From assembly GCF_905475465.1 (NCBI RefSeq), contig NC_062238.1, forward strand, positions 13,423,368 through 13,487,367: DNA of 64,000 nucleotides. The letters are read 5' to 3'. This DNA comes from Pieris napi. Taxonomy: Eukaryota > Arthropoda > Insecta > Lepidoptera > Pieridae. The position numbers and the translations under genes are program-made. Below, piece after piece: positions 1 to 11,103 of this stretch. The notes under the pieces were generated by a model, which ran no database searches, was not told where the DNA came from, and worked only from the letters and a program-made list of their open reading frames with translations. Position 1 is the stretch's first letter. Each line of letters starts with the position of its first letter.

Positions 1-2
1 TT

Positions 3-1991
3 TCGACCACCCTACCGCCCAAAGTTAACACGAGTGCGGTGTTCCCTCCTCCCGGACCTATCAAGCCAGGCTTCACAATCAAGGAGATCACCCCGGTCTC
101 GGAAATTCCGGTTACGGACGTTAAAGTAAAAGAGATATTACCTTCACCGAATATGGATGTCGATGAATATTCTTCCTCCAAATCTCCATTGATTCCACGT
201 GAAGTGACTTCCGAGACAAGCACAATTGTCGATGCAAACGTTAAGGCAAAACTTCCCGTAAACATTGAAAAGTCCGAACAAAAGCCTTCACGTGAAGAGA
301 ATGTACCTAATAATGACAACGGTGACTCCACGCCATCTAAAATAAGCTTCTCCACACAAGATTCAATTAACAGTGAAATATATCCTTCAAATATTCCCTC
401 CTTAATACTGATGGGACCTCCCTCTGAATCCATTTCTTTAAACTCTCTGTCCACAAAGAGTCCCGTTCTTGAAGAAGAAGATTCTTCGTTATTTGATCAC
501 AACCCCGCATTTCCACCAATACCTGACGATCTTTCTGTGCCTGGTAATCACGAAGATGAAATTCTTCCGGAACAACATTTTGACAACGATCAAATATCTG
601 GTATTAGTGATATAATGGTAACAAATGACAGAATAATAACAGATGCTCCTACTGTTAGAGAATCAACGACAAATATCTTGTATACGACAAAGGGTCTCAC
701 TGTGACCACTGATAATTTAATAGGTACAGATATTTCAACAGAAAAAAAAATTAACAAAATTGAACTTTCAAGTACTGATTCTTCTACAAAAGAAAATCCT
801 ATGATAAATCTCAGATCGGTATTGCCTACTCAAATCCTTAATATCCCTTCGTTTATTACCGACGAAACCACTGATGATATAGACACCACTACTGATGACT
901 CTCAACTACAATCATCATCTGAAAAAGGCGTGGAAATTGTTAATGACGATGGTCTTGATCGCCAAAGCAGTAGAAATGAAACTGATACAGACTTTCAAAC
1001 ACCAAAATCTGAAGAAAATTTTACCAGTTATGAATCTAGTACTGAAATATATATAGGTAACCAACCGAGCTCTATATTAATCGAATCGAGCGATCAAAAC
1101 CCTCATGATGTGTCTGATAACATTTCGGATAATACCTTGGCCTCGTCGACGGTAGGCGCATTAAACGTGGAAACAGAATTTGATATGACAAGTTTATCTA
1201 GATTGGAACCTGATAAAGAAACTTCATTTGAAAATATTGAAACAACAGAATTTATGTTTACATCTTTCGGTTCTCATGAGAGCGCGACTGAGGAGGTAGA
1301 GCTAATGAAAATGTCGACTGACACAGAAAAGAGCTCCGCGCTCATTAAACCATCTCAAGAAAGAAACATTAACGTGCTAACAGACTTAATCAATTTAGTT
1401 GGTGATGTGGCATCCATTAGTGACCATACCGATAATCCCACAAAGTCAGTGGGTGGCTCGACAACAATTTCAGATTCCGAAGAACTGATTCCAGTTAACC
1501 TTGGCTATAAGAGTAAAAACAACAATTGGAATTTGAATTCAATTACTGAAATTCCACATAAAAGCAAAAATACGCAGACTTCTAAGACGAAAAACGTGGA
1601 AATCGAAGACGATGACGAAATTGAAAATATTACCGATTCTCCGCCACCGAACGATAAAATTGAACCTACAACTAGACGACCCGTCATAGATGACGTGTCT
1701 GATGGTCAACAACAAAACTTTAGCGGCTCCGTGGAGAATAAAGATATTGAAATTATTACTCGGGCGTACGTGCCGACTTTTAACAAACGTCCTACCAAAG
1801 TAATATTGGGCAATTCTAATGAAGCCCTATCAGGTTCTCAACTATCAGAGAGCGGCAACGCAACATCCGATGCCTCCGATGAAGAAAAGGACTCAAAGCA
1901 TTTAATCTTGACCTCGAATCACCGAGATGTCGCGACAACGCAGTCCGTGGAAGAGACCGATCAGCCTCTCGACGGAAGCCTCGCTCAGTGA
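3..1991 (+). CDS. C-terminal exon of a large Ser/Thr-rich acidic protein (5' end outside window)
   Basis: The frame is open from the first bases of the window to a TGA at 1989-1991, giving about 662 residues, so the window opens inside an exon and the true start lies upstream. The protein is low in complexity: rich in Ser, Thr, Asp, Glu and Asn, nearly free of cysteine, with Pro-rich stretches at its beginning (VFPPPGPIKPGF). There are many short Ser/Thr clusters and several N-x-S/T sites, as in secreted mucin-like or extracellular-matrix linker regions. There is no membrane segment and no folded domain I recognise. Its composition resembles the linkers of the VWC gene at 12219-20333 on the same strand, so the two could be tandem paralogues. 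That is inference, since no VWC domain of this gene is visible. Coding status is well supported by length and codon structure; function is unknown. Confidence 0.85.
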   Translation, partial: STTLPPKVNTSAVFPPPGPIKPGFTIKEITPVSEIPVTDVKVKEILPSPNMDVDEYSSSKSPLIPREVTSETSTIVDANVKAKLPVNIEKSEQKPSREENVPNNDNGDSTPSKISFSTQDSINSEIYPSNIPSLILMGPPSESISLNSLSTKSPVLEEEDSSLFDHNPAFPPIPDDLSVPGNHEDEILPEQHFDNDQISGISDIMVTNDRIITDAPTVRESTTNILYTTKGLTVTTDNLIGTDISTEKKINKIELSSTDSSTKENPMINLRSVLPTQILNIPSFITDETTDDIDTTTDDSQLQSSSEKGVEIVNDDGLDRQSSRNETDTDFQTPKSEENFTSYESSTEIYIGNQPSSILIESSDQNPHDVSDNISDNTLASSTVGALNVETEFDMTSLSRLEPDKETSFENIETTEFMFTSFGSHESATEEVELMKMSTDTEKSSALIKPSQERNINVLTDLINLVGDVASISDHTDNPTKSVGGSTTISDSEELIPVNLGYKSKNNNWNLNSITEIPHKSKNTQTSKTKNVEIEDDDEIENITDSPPPNDKIEPTTRRPVIDDVSDGQQQNFSGSVENKDIEIITRAYVPTFNKRPTKVILGNSNEALSGSQLSESGNATSDASDEEKDSKHLILTSNHRDVATTQSVEETDQPLDGSLAQ

Positions 1992-2985
1992 GGAGCTTGG
2001 ATAAATCCTCGGGAACCTCAATTACACGATTACTGTTTCTAATCGAAATATTTCAGAGACTATTAGTTTTACGGATTTATTTGAATTGTCAATTGTGAGC
2101 GTAGAATAACTATTTATAACTAAGTAGCCACCCGAGAGCTGGTTGAATTTATATTGTATTAGTTGGACAAATTATTTATAAAGATAGATTAATGACGCAG
2201 GCGTCGCGTCTCGTGTTTAAGTTATTTATTTTAGTGAGAAACGTGAATCGATTAACTAAGCTAGTCATTATGTGACGCCGGGAGGCGCCACGTTGCCATT
2301 CCCGCTAGCTATCGAGCCGGCACCGGCGTACGTTCCATTTCCTATAACCGATATTGATATACATAATTGCTCTCCGCAACGCTCACGCTAGTATTACCGA
2401 GTGAGACGCTGTCGTGTGTCGTGACGTCGAAGTGGTACCGACCCATAATAGTACATAGCCGTAGTTCCTCTAGGATAAATAATAATTAAACCTCTTAGCC
2501 AATCCGCGACCAATTGCAACAAAGTGTAAAACAAACTTTGGTACAAACAATAGTTAAGTGTAAAGGACTTATGAATAATTCTAGACTAGTATCGCACAAA
2601 GTGTCTACTATTGCACAATCTATGGATATTCTGATATATATTTAATCAAATATTTACTTATTATTTTATATACATTTAAGTATATTAGTGCGCTTTTATT
2701 GCGTCACGAGAGAGCTCAATATTTCAAACACTTTATACTGTTACTATTTTAGTTAATCTGAGAATTTTAGAGGGCCAACTCTACCTTGGCCCTCGATGCT
2801 GACCGGTTTCTCTTTCCTAATATACGAGCACTTGGATCGCCCTGGCTGAGTGGAGTCGCCCGATGTGCCTTCTTGCCCCGGAAGACCCTTTGAAGCGCCT
2901 TTTCCGAGGCAATAAGCGCATGAGCTCATTGTAATGTGTATTCCATATTCTCATTGGTTTTTACAAATAAAACAAATTAGACTGA
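1992..2985 (+). other. 3' UTR of the Ser/Thr-rich gene
   Basis: About 1 kb after the TGA at 1989-1991 contains no long frame and is more GC-rich in places than the DNA beyond it. The first convincing AATAAA is at 2966-2971, followed by a T-rich stretch (about 2990), so the transcript probably ends near 2985. The boundary is inferred from the signal only. Confidence 0.5.
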
Positions 2986-5293
2986 CTGTGTTTTTTATTA
3001 CAATACTAATTCAACTCAACTACTCACTTTATATCTTTTTATAGTTCATGTTTTAGATTTTATTCGACTTGCCTTACAAATTCATCATCATCATTATCAA
3101 AAGAAAGTTAAATCTCTTACTAATTTTCCCTACTTTGACACCACCGCTGTGGTTGGGTATTTATTTACTTGTGAGCTAGAAACAAATTATTATACTGTGC
3201 AATCTGTGCTTTTTAATAAATCCGATGGCTGCCGGAGGTTGATACGTCAGTCAGGCACTTCGCCAAATTGCGAGACAAAAAGTTTCATGAAATGTTAATC
3301 CGTTACGAATTTATTTGAATATAAAATGATTTTAGATAAATTTTGGGTTTGTATTAAGTTCATGGGCTCAATGTTTGAATATCTTACAAAAACACAGTTT
3401 TAATTGTTTCTCTTTATTTGTATAACTGTGGTAAGGTATAATAAAAATATCAGAATTGTAAATAATGTTTTAGTTTCTTCTCAAAAATATCTCTTCTTTC
3501 TAAAATATATTTGATTCAGCGGCTTCAGTTAGAAGATTAAATGAGATTAAACAATAGGTTAAACGAACATGCATTTTTATCTATTTACATTAAGATTCAA
3601 TTATGGCAATATTATCACAATATTAAGAACGAAGTTCACGTTCTTTTCACTTGGATTTGGATATAATAGTTAGTATTGTTATTTACCACAATCTATAGGA
3701 GCGCTAATTACCGTGCATCTCTTGTATCGGTACGTATATGTAGACTGTAAAGATTAGTGGCAGAAGATGTGGTCGCGCCGCGGTCAAAAGTGGTCAATAG
3801 AAAGGCATAATTACCCTCTCGCTGACTATTGCGAATACGGTAGTTATTTTCGAAGGCTTTTTCATAGTTAAGATACTGCTTACTCAATGAAGTCATCAAT
3901 AATTATGATTTTGTTTCTTGGGTTTGGTTGTCTTCGGAATGCAATATGTAACACATACACACATAGTAACAGATGACTACAACTACAAAAAGTATCGTGT
4001 AACTTTCATGTTTGGTGTAAGTGTAAATTAAATAAATTTTGACAAATATGCTTGTTTGCTTTTGATCTTAGATTACTGTTTCGACGTTTTCCTGTTTGCG
4101 TTATAAAACAAGAGTTTTGTATAATATGATTATATTGAAGCTTTGCCGCAGTTTAGATAATTTTCTTCAAATCTATTAATATATTAAATTTGTTAATGAA
4201 TGTAACATCAATAGTCGTCTCAGCGAAATATCTATGTTGCTCTCTTTTATTCAAAATAATAAAATACAGCAACACAGCAGAAGGTGTAGGCTTTGACATG
4301 CAAAATAACTTTCAAAATTAGATAGTTTTGAGTTTATCAATTACGATCATTTCTCATTTATAAGGAAGCATAATTTCAAAAGTTTAATAATTATTGTTTA
4401 GGAAAAAGAGTATAAAGGTGGTCCCCATTTCAACAACATTAGGGAGCAGAACTGATGGTCTGACGTGACCAGGAGCGCAGGACAGCAGAGTGGTGAAAGT
4501 ATATCGCAGAGGTCCGGCGGCGGAGGAGGGCGGCCGTATATCAGCCTCTATGCGTCTCGCGCGCCTCACTCCGCTGCTTTGCTGGTAAGTCGCACTGTTT
4601 ATTTTCTTTAACATTTATTTACTTTGGATTACCTTTTACGTTTAAGGCTGGAAATTATTGTTATTAATCTCATTCGCTTACAAATCCGATGTAAATATTT
4701 TGCTTCAGCCTTGTTTGTTTTTTTTTCTATTTCATTTTATTCGATCAAACTAGCAAACGCTATCTTAAACATACACGGTTGATTCAACATGACCTTAAAA
4801 TAGGCTGAGAAGGCAATCAGTGTAAGCAAAAACAATTTAATTCTCCCTCTGTGATGTGACTTGTTTTAAATATTAGAAAAGTTTACATAGTTAATGTTAC
4901 ATATTATTTAATATTACCGTGTGTTTTATTATGTCGTATAAGTTATATTGTATCGTCGCAGAGTCTGCCTCAATTCAAATAAGTACAAACTAAACTTATG
5001 AGAACCGTATGTGTTTGGAATGTTGATCACATAATATATAGAATCATTAATTTACCTAGTACAATGTTTATTGGTACCTAAACTGTATTATTATTAATAA
5101 AATTGTTTAATTTTTACAAGAGAGTTATAAAAATATACATAGTAACCTGATTTAAATATAAATTGAGGCAAAATAAACTGTAACCAGTTATAGAGGTATT
5201 TTGGGTTCCACTGCCATACGAGTAAAAGCGTCGTAGATATTTAAAAGGTTGCGTAATAAGATATAAATGTTGGCCACGATGTTCCCTTCAACT
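2986..5293. other. intergenic DNA, one candidate orphan first exon
   Basis: AT-rich DNA between the 3' UTR and the TATA box of the small secreted gene. No exon with family similarity was seen. The only notable part is a GC-rich patch at about 4440-4590, described separately. Confidence 0.5.
4550..4584 (+). other. candidate first coding exon (signal-peptide-like start and strong donor)
   Basis: In a GC-rich patch, an ATG at 4550 reads MRLARLTPLLC and then meets an excellent splice donor (GTAAGT at 4585-4590), leaving phase 2. A basic start followed by a hydrophobic run is what a first exon of a secreted protein looks like. I could not find its partner. Splicing to the acceptor at 5967 gives an early stop, and the downstream VWC gene's second exon needs phase 1. 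It may be a 5' UTR exon with a short upstream frame, or chance. Confidence 0.25.
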
Positions 5294-5301
5294 TATATAA
5301 G
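5294..5301 (+). promoter_or_regulatory. TATA box candidate for the small secreted gene
   Basis: TATATAAG lies about 700 bp upstream of the ATG at 5992. The coding exon is preceded by a splice acceptor (TTTACAG ending at 5967), so a separate 5' UTR exon starting near 5325 would fit. A GATA-type motif (TTATCGG) lies just downstream, near 5320. The exact start site and the UTR donor are not resolved. Confidence 0.45.
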
Positions 5302-5991
5302 GCAACGTGATGAGTATCGCTTATCGGCCGAAGGAAAGTAGGCGCATTATATCATATCGTTTTATTTCGCATTATACAAATAATTGTCCTAGGTATCTTT
5401 GCAGGTTATATAATTTTGTCTAATGTGTAGTATTATTGAAAATGATATGATTTAAACCATTGAGGTTGTTGTTCAAAAAACCAATTGATATGTAGTAGAG
5501 TGTCACGGATTGTCGTAGAACTTTCTTATCGTGAATTGTTTGTATAAGTGCCGTGAGGCTGCATTGCGCATACAGGACACAAAGGAAACTTAACAAATTG
5601 CTTTATATTCTTGCTATTGGTCGTGACTCGACTACTTTCTCCTTTGAATATCAACAGTATTACGATCTGCCCGATTGCGAAGCCAACTCTTGCGCAACAA
5701 GAAGAGCCTTAGCGGAGGCTTTATCGTTTCGACATGTTATATGAAAGGCGGTATAAGTCGTCGCGACTTATTAAAGCAAACAAGATCGTTTTTTGGTCTT
5801 AATTTATTTCATTAACTCCAAACTTTCACTTCATTTAGAATATGTAAAATTTCTAGCAAACGACATTTATTATTAAAATATATTATATTTAGTTTATGTC
5901 CGATGTCTTTGTTCTCTTCATACTTTTCTAAGCTTTGTAATTTTAATAAGGCAGTAAACATTTACAGGTTTGTGCGATCACTACAAAAGCC

Positions 5992-6384
5992 ATGAAGTCG
6001 TTAGTTCTGTGTGTCGTGATGGCAGTGGTTGTGGCCGCAGTACCCGTGCCACAGCGAGAAGGCGCCGCCTACACCAAAGAGGCTATCAAGCAGGCACAGA
6101 ACACATACCTCATTCCCAAGGATGCGGTGATACATAAGGTATATCGCCTCTCCGTATAAAACATTTTGCAGATGCTACTACGGCCTCTGATACTTCGCCT
6201 CCTGTCCGTGACATGAAATCACGTCTCTTTTTGCTTTTAGGTCGAAGAAGGTATCGAATTAGCGGCATACGAGTCAATCCCCGGAAACCAAAAGATTAAT
6301 TTGTTTGAAATCCTTGGAGATCAGCTGCCGTCAGAAGTGATAAACAACCTGCAGACCCAGGTCAACCACGTCGGTCAGCAGTAA
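5992..6384 (+). CDS. small secreted protein, Hdd13-like (two coding exons)
   Basis: Exons 5992-6138 and 6241-6384 join in phase 0 across a 102-bp intron (donor GGTATATC, acceptor TTTTAG) to give 96 residues. Residues 1 to about 16 are a classic signal peptide (MKSLVLCVVMAVVVAA), followed by PVPQRE. The mature part of about 80 residues has no cysteine and one conserved-looking core (QAQNTYLIPKDAVI, then ELAAYESIPG), and ends QVNHVGQQ. From memory this resembles small lepidopteran haemolymph proteins described as immune-inducible (Hdd13 of Hyphantria cunea and relatives). I could not check this, and the biochemical role of that family is not known to me. The start is the only ATG before the signal peptide. 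A splice acceptor ends at 5967, so the 5' UTR is probably split. The poly(A) signal is at 6656. Confidence 0.85.
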
Positions 6385-6655
6385 ACCTGCAAACTAGAAT
6401 AGGAGGGTACCGATCACCAAACACGACGGATTATTATCTATTTGGCGTTGCAATTTCAAAGAAAGCTGAGTCTTTGCAGAAACACTTGACCTCTTGTTTG
6501 ATAGTCAATACAAAGTGTTTGGAAATGAATTAGTAGTATTCGTCTGAGATCGGTGACTGGTATCCTCGGCTGTTGACTAATATTTAATTTATTGGTGACG
6601 CAACTACTTGTGATAAAACATCTTTTATACGTTTAGTAGATACATCAATTTTGTA

Positions 6656-6661
6656 AATAAA
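6656..6661 (+). terminator. poly(A) signal of the small secreted gene
   Basis: AATAAA about 270 bp after the stop at 6382-6384, followed by a T-rich run (GTGTTTTTTTATC near 6683). Both spacing and context fit an mRNA 3' end. Confidence 0.6.
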
Positions 6662-6689
6662 TTATTATGAAATTTTACTAGTGTTTTTT

Positions 6690-7403
6690 TATCTATCTCC
6701 TTATCTAATCCTAAAAACCGCTGTTTAACTAATAACATATTATAGTATCAATATGTAACTACTATCTACTACTAGTAGATAAAGACATAATATATGAGTT
6801 TGAGAAACTAAATGTTTGACTTGTCTTTATACAATACATTACTTATTTCTCGGTGGAGCTGTAAATGTTTAATTCAGTTATTTATTGTTTTATGTAAATA
6901 AAAGTTAACTTTCAACTAATAAACAATTACGAAAGCTTTAAGTTGAATTAACTTCTTTTGAGGCTCCTCAAATATGTATAGTCATCTAAGTCTCTAACTC
7001 GGTTTGTATTTCCAAAATATACGAAATATACTGTGGGGTGAATAACTATTAAAACCTAATCCTTCCGTCACGAGGCGCAAGCATTGAAGACTTTGTGCAC
7101 TCTGAGATATAGTTATAATTAAAGTTGAATTAATCATTAACGAAAGAATTTATTCAAATAATAGAATAAAACGTATTATAAATTAATGTTTTTACATTAA
7201 AGACTTTATAGCTTCCGGAGTCTGGTTAATAATCCGTATCTACTGTATCGTAAGTTATTATTTAAATGTTGAATCTCTAACCTTCGCAAAAGCACTGCAG
7301 AGGCTTTTACGGCTAGGCTTATGTGCAGCTTATAATGGACAACAGATGGCGCTTAATGAATGCAGATCCGTAGTGGCAATCAATATTTATAGAGAAAACT
7401 TTG
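6690..7403. other. intergenic DNA, nothing recognised
   Basis: AT-rich sequence between the poly(A) site and the SINE. No exon, RNA gene or clear repeat was seen. Confidence 0.5.
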
Positions 7404-7688
7404 AAAAATAAATAATAAATAAATCAGTGGAGCTACAACCTCTTTAGGTCTTGGCCTCAGATTTCTGAATCTGTTTCATGATCATTTTTAAATCTCCAGT
7501 GCCTGACACACGCCGTCGACTTTTTGGGTCTAAGACATGTCGGTTTCCTCACGATGTTTATCTTCACCGTTCGAGCAAATGTTAAGTGCGCATATAGAAA
7601 GAAAGTCCATTGGTGCACAGCCGGGGATCGAACCTACGACCTCACGTATGAGAGTCACACGCTGAAGCCACTAGGCCAACACTGCTCT
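7404..7688 (-). mobile_element. tRNA-derived SINE (minus orientation)
   Basis: Read on the minus strand, the element starts near 7688 with RNA polymerase III promoter boxes: an A box TGGCCTAGTGG (7678-7668) and a B box GGTTCGATCC (7634-7625). It continues through a non-tRNA body and ends in an A/T-rich simple tail (rc of AAATAAATAATAAATAAATC, about 7407-7424). The body (a stretch like TTTCCTCACGATGTTT) is a very common lepidopteran repeat as I remember it. It is not a functional tRNA gene: spacing and body do not fold as one. The ends and target duplication are not resolved. Confidence 0.75.
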
Positions 7689-8442
7689 TTGAGAGAGAGT
7701 TCTCTCAGAGAGAACTTCAAAAAACATTTATTTACCATTGGGCGTCTATTCATAACATACTTTGAGAACATATTTGTTGTTTTTACATATTTTTAATTCG
7801 GATAAATTTTCTTCTTTCCATAAGCACCAATTAATCAAAAATAAATAGAAACGTGTTAATCGCAGTTATAAAATTATTATTACGGCTCAAGCTTGCCACG
7901 TCCTCTCGACATCGCTTCATTTTCCTTTTGATGATCATATGAAGGAGGAGTGGCAATATCAAGTTTAATGAGCGCAGTTAGTTCGTGGTTGGCGGACGCA
8001 AGAAGTGCGATGTGGTGACACTCGGCGGACGACGCCGCGGTATTTGATACAGTTAATTAATGTCATACACTACCGTTACTCGTCCGTTGGACGTCGCCTG
8101 TGGTCCCACACACTTTTGTCTACATTTCACCGACTCCAATGACACTTCTACAATTTCTCTCAATATTACTTCTTTTTTCTAAACCCTTAAATCGAATAAA
8201 CCCCATATTAGTAGTACTAGTAGTAGAAAAATAATCTGCAATGTTGACTTTGAAGGCATCGGTAGTTAATACGGTGAGCACCGGTCCTTACGCGGGTGAA
8301 CTCGGGGGCATTTGTATATTTTCACTATACGAGTATAATATATTATCAACGTTGTCATTGTCTTCAATATAACATACACACCAAATTGAACAAATATATG
8401 TTTTTGAGAAATGAAGCATTAGAAATAATTGATGAGGCTAGA
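7689..8442. other. intergenic DNA, nothing recognised
   Basis: Contains a small imperfect palindrome of GAGA-type sequence at about 7690-7718 beside the SINE, and a somewhat GC-richer patch at about 7965-8110. No exon was recognised. Confidence 0.4.
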
Positions 8443-9735
8443 TTAAACTTTATTTAATTGGTATACCTCGCTAAGGAAGCTTCTTTGGATTGGCGATTGG
8501 CGAAGGCGATTGACTTTGACTTAGTTCTTTTTAGTTACTTTCATAGCTTAATGACTTATGGCTTATTATTATGGGGTCATGCTGCTGATGTCGAAACTAT
8601 TTTCATCCTGCAGAAGAGGGCTATTCGTGCAATCTATAATTTAATATGTAGGGAATCTCTTAGAGATAAATACAAGGAAATTAATATACATACTTGCCTT
8701 TCCCTCGCAATATATTAAAGCCGAATTTACATTACGAAACTAGTGTTATGCATGTTGGAATGAGTTTCATGAAAATAGTTGCAGCACGTGTGAAACTACT
8801 TTAACAAAAAATAATAGTGTCGTGAAATCAACAGTATCACCAACGACATGGCTCTGTCAACATCAAAGCTTCATTTTGCGATGCAGAACGTCGTGGTACA
8901 GATGTTAATATATAAAATTCGAAAAAGGTTATCTCTATCAACTGACCAACGTTGGTTTGCCATTTTGGCGGTCATTTAGCTGCACGATGCACTCAAACAC
9001 ACACGTCTGCCCTGTGCAAATGCTTTCGCGACACTAGTTTCGTGTCGCGTTTTCATCGTGAAAGTAGTTGCGTGACATTAGTTTTACAAAAAATATGCGC
9101 ATGGCACGAAATTTATCCAGTGTCGCGAAACCGATGCATGCATTATGAAACTGTAAATTTACACGTGAAATTTTTGATGAAATTTATGTCATAAAACTAA
9201 TTCCGAGCCACTAGTTTCGTAATGTAAATTCGGCTTTATGAAAATATTATGTATGTATACAAAAATAGTGATAAGTTTACTAGAATAGAACATACGCACA
9301 ATGTTAATACTCGGAACAAACGCGACTAGACTATCTAAAGTTAGTAATTCTTTTTTGGGAAAAGGGATACTCTTCTTTAATAAAATCCCGGAGGCTCTTT
9401 TATCTCTACCTTTTAATAAATTTAAGAAATGTATTAAAGAAAAGCTGTGTTTTTTACACTACTTACTATAAAGTTAACGTATATCTAGTTGATAAAATGG
9501 CCTGGGACTAGTGCTAGGCAGGCTACTTCTAATTAATTTGCGATATTTGTTTTAAAATAAGTGTTGTTTGATGATTTGCTATTTTAAAAGAGTACCGAGA
9601 GTTTTTTACGCCGGCTTTTTCTCTCGGCCCTCTGTCTTCTTTGCCGATGAGTAGGGATGCCTACAAATTCAAATTTAATGACGTGGAATAAGTGATACCT
9701 GTACGTTCCATAATAAACATATTTTATTTTATTTT
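8443..9735 (+). mobile_element. decayed LINE 3' fragment, interrupted by a MITE
   Basis: The frame at 8458-8715 matches the region after the catalytic core of the LINE reverse transcriptase at 46286-49081 (minus strand). It shares FSYFHS, then GLLLWGHAADV, then FILQKRAIRAI and RESLRDK(Y/F)KE. The match breaks at 8717 and resumes at 9237 (YENIMYVYKN), with later pieces such as FNKIPEALLSLPFNKFK near 9380-9430, now in frames with stops. The copy is 5'-truncated, ends near 9735 in a TTTTATTTTATTTTA tail, and is coding-dead. The interruption is the nested element at 8718-9236. Confidence 0.75.
8718..9236. mobile_element. 519-bp MITE with 28-bp perfect terminal inverted repeats, TA duplication
   Basis: The ends (AAGCCGAATTTACATTACGA... 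and its complement) are perfect inverted repeats over 28 bp, at 8718-8745 and 9209-9236. TA flanks both sides (8716-8717 and 9237-9238). Removing the element plus one TA restores the reading frame of the LINE relic (...AIYYENI...), which independently proves the insertion boundaries. TA duplication and short size suggest a Tc1/mariner-mobilised nonautonomous element. It encodes no transposase, and its interior carries further short copies of the ACTAGTTTCGT motif. Confidence 0.88.
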
Positions 9736-10095
9736 AAGCTTAAAGTCAAATACTTTGTGATTGCCGGTGAAGACAAAGCGAATAATTAGAAGGTAAAATC
9801 CAGAGATCGCGACATAATCGGCAAGCTGCACTGTAATTAGCTACGTGTTGGTAATTAGGTAGGACTGCGAGGAGGCTGGATGGCTGTAGGATGCCTTGAC
9901 AAAAACCTCCCGGTTTTACACCGGACCTCGACTACCGAGATTCATATAAGCTATGATCATATCTGACGGTGCGATAACTATTATAAAGAATTGAGAATAC
10001 TCTTTATAAGAAACGATCAGTAATAAGTTCTTTATAGGAATCATAATGGTACTTTTACTTTACCTACTTACTTTTTGTTTTTTTCTATATGTATA

Positions 10096-10474
10096 ACTAG
10101 CGTTTCGCGCCCGCTTTGCTGGACGAATTAAAATAAATTTTATGTTTCATTATTTTACTTTTTCATATTTTTATTATTCTTCTTTTTAACTTCCCGCTAA
10201 GAAAATTGAAATATTTCGAAAATCGAGTTTTTAACAGATGTTGACGTTTTGCGGTTCTAGGAAGCCTCTTTTGTTTTTATTAGCGGGAAAAATATTCATA
10301 AAAGTAAAACAGAAATAAAAAAATGAAGGAACGTTGGAATTAATATAAATAAATAGCCATAAACCATCTAGGAAAAATTTCGCATCTAATGGTGGTAGTT
10401 TCATGTCGATACGATCAGTGGTTTAAGAGTGAAAGAGCCTCAAACGAACACCATTTTCTTTTTATATATATAGA
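10096..10474 (+). mobile_element. RTE-like LINE/SINE 3' fragment
   Basis: Begins ACTAGCGTTTCGCGCCCGC and ends in a TATATATATAGAT tail, the layout typical of truncated insect RTE-type insertions. A comparable head (ACTAGCTGGCCTGGCGAAC) and the same tail are seen at 32673-33097. No coding capacity. Assignment to RTE is from memory of these junction motifs. Confidence 0.5.
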
Positions 10475-11030
10475 TTATGTGTATTATAAATAAATAAATA
10501 CTCAGCCGTTTTCGAATAAAGTTATAATTCTCCTTAATATTAAACTATACTAACTACCTGAAAATGGACTTAGGTAATTTAGTCTATCAATATCATCACA
10601 TCGCTAACAATAGTATCTTTCCTAATTTAATATTATTCTTTGAACCAATCTTATATACGTACATGATAAGAGTTGACTCGATAATAGTAAGAAGTGTTAG
10701 AGAATCTTTCGCCTTTCCACAGCAAAAACGGATTCTTGTTAAGGTGAAAAGTGGATCTTTTAAAAGAAGAAGTTTTTTAAGACTTGCTGATTAAAGTATG
10801 TACCCTCTTTAATCGTCAAGGAAGGAACTCATATTGAATGATTGTTCAACATAATATTTAGAAACCGAAAAATTAAACTTGATTTTATTTTTTGACCGGG
10901 TCCAAAACTTTTCAAATTGTTTTGTAATTATTATAATAACGAATGCGCTGAGTTACGTATGTAGTTTGATCAATTCTTAAAACTTAAAAGTTAACAATAC
11001 CATGTTTACCATCTTTACCAGAACAAAGTA

Positions 11031-11103
11031 CCATCATTACCATTACCATTACCATCGCCAAGTTATATATTATATAATATAAATTATATATATAATATAA
11101 ATA
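11031..11103. repeat. simple repeats: CATTAC tract followed by AT-rich tract
   Basis: Three tandem CATTAC units lie at about 11035-11052. An imperfect TA/AATATA tract follows at 11060-11102. Ordinary microsatellite sequence. Confidence 0.7.

Noticed and set aside
7625..7678. Possible tRNA gene (A and B boxes)
   Set aside because: The boxes belong to the SINE head; the surrounding sequence does not form a tRNA cloverleaf.
7524..7796. 90-codon frame near 7.6 kb
   Set aside because: Lies mostly within a tRNA-derived SINE.
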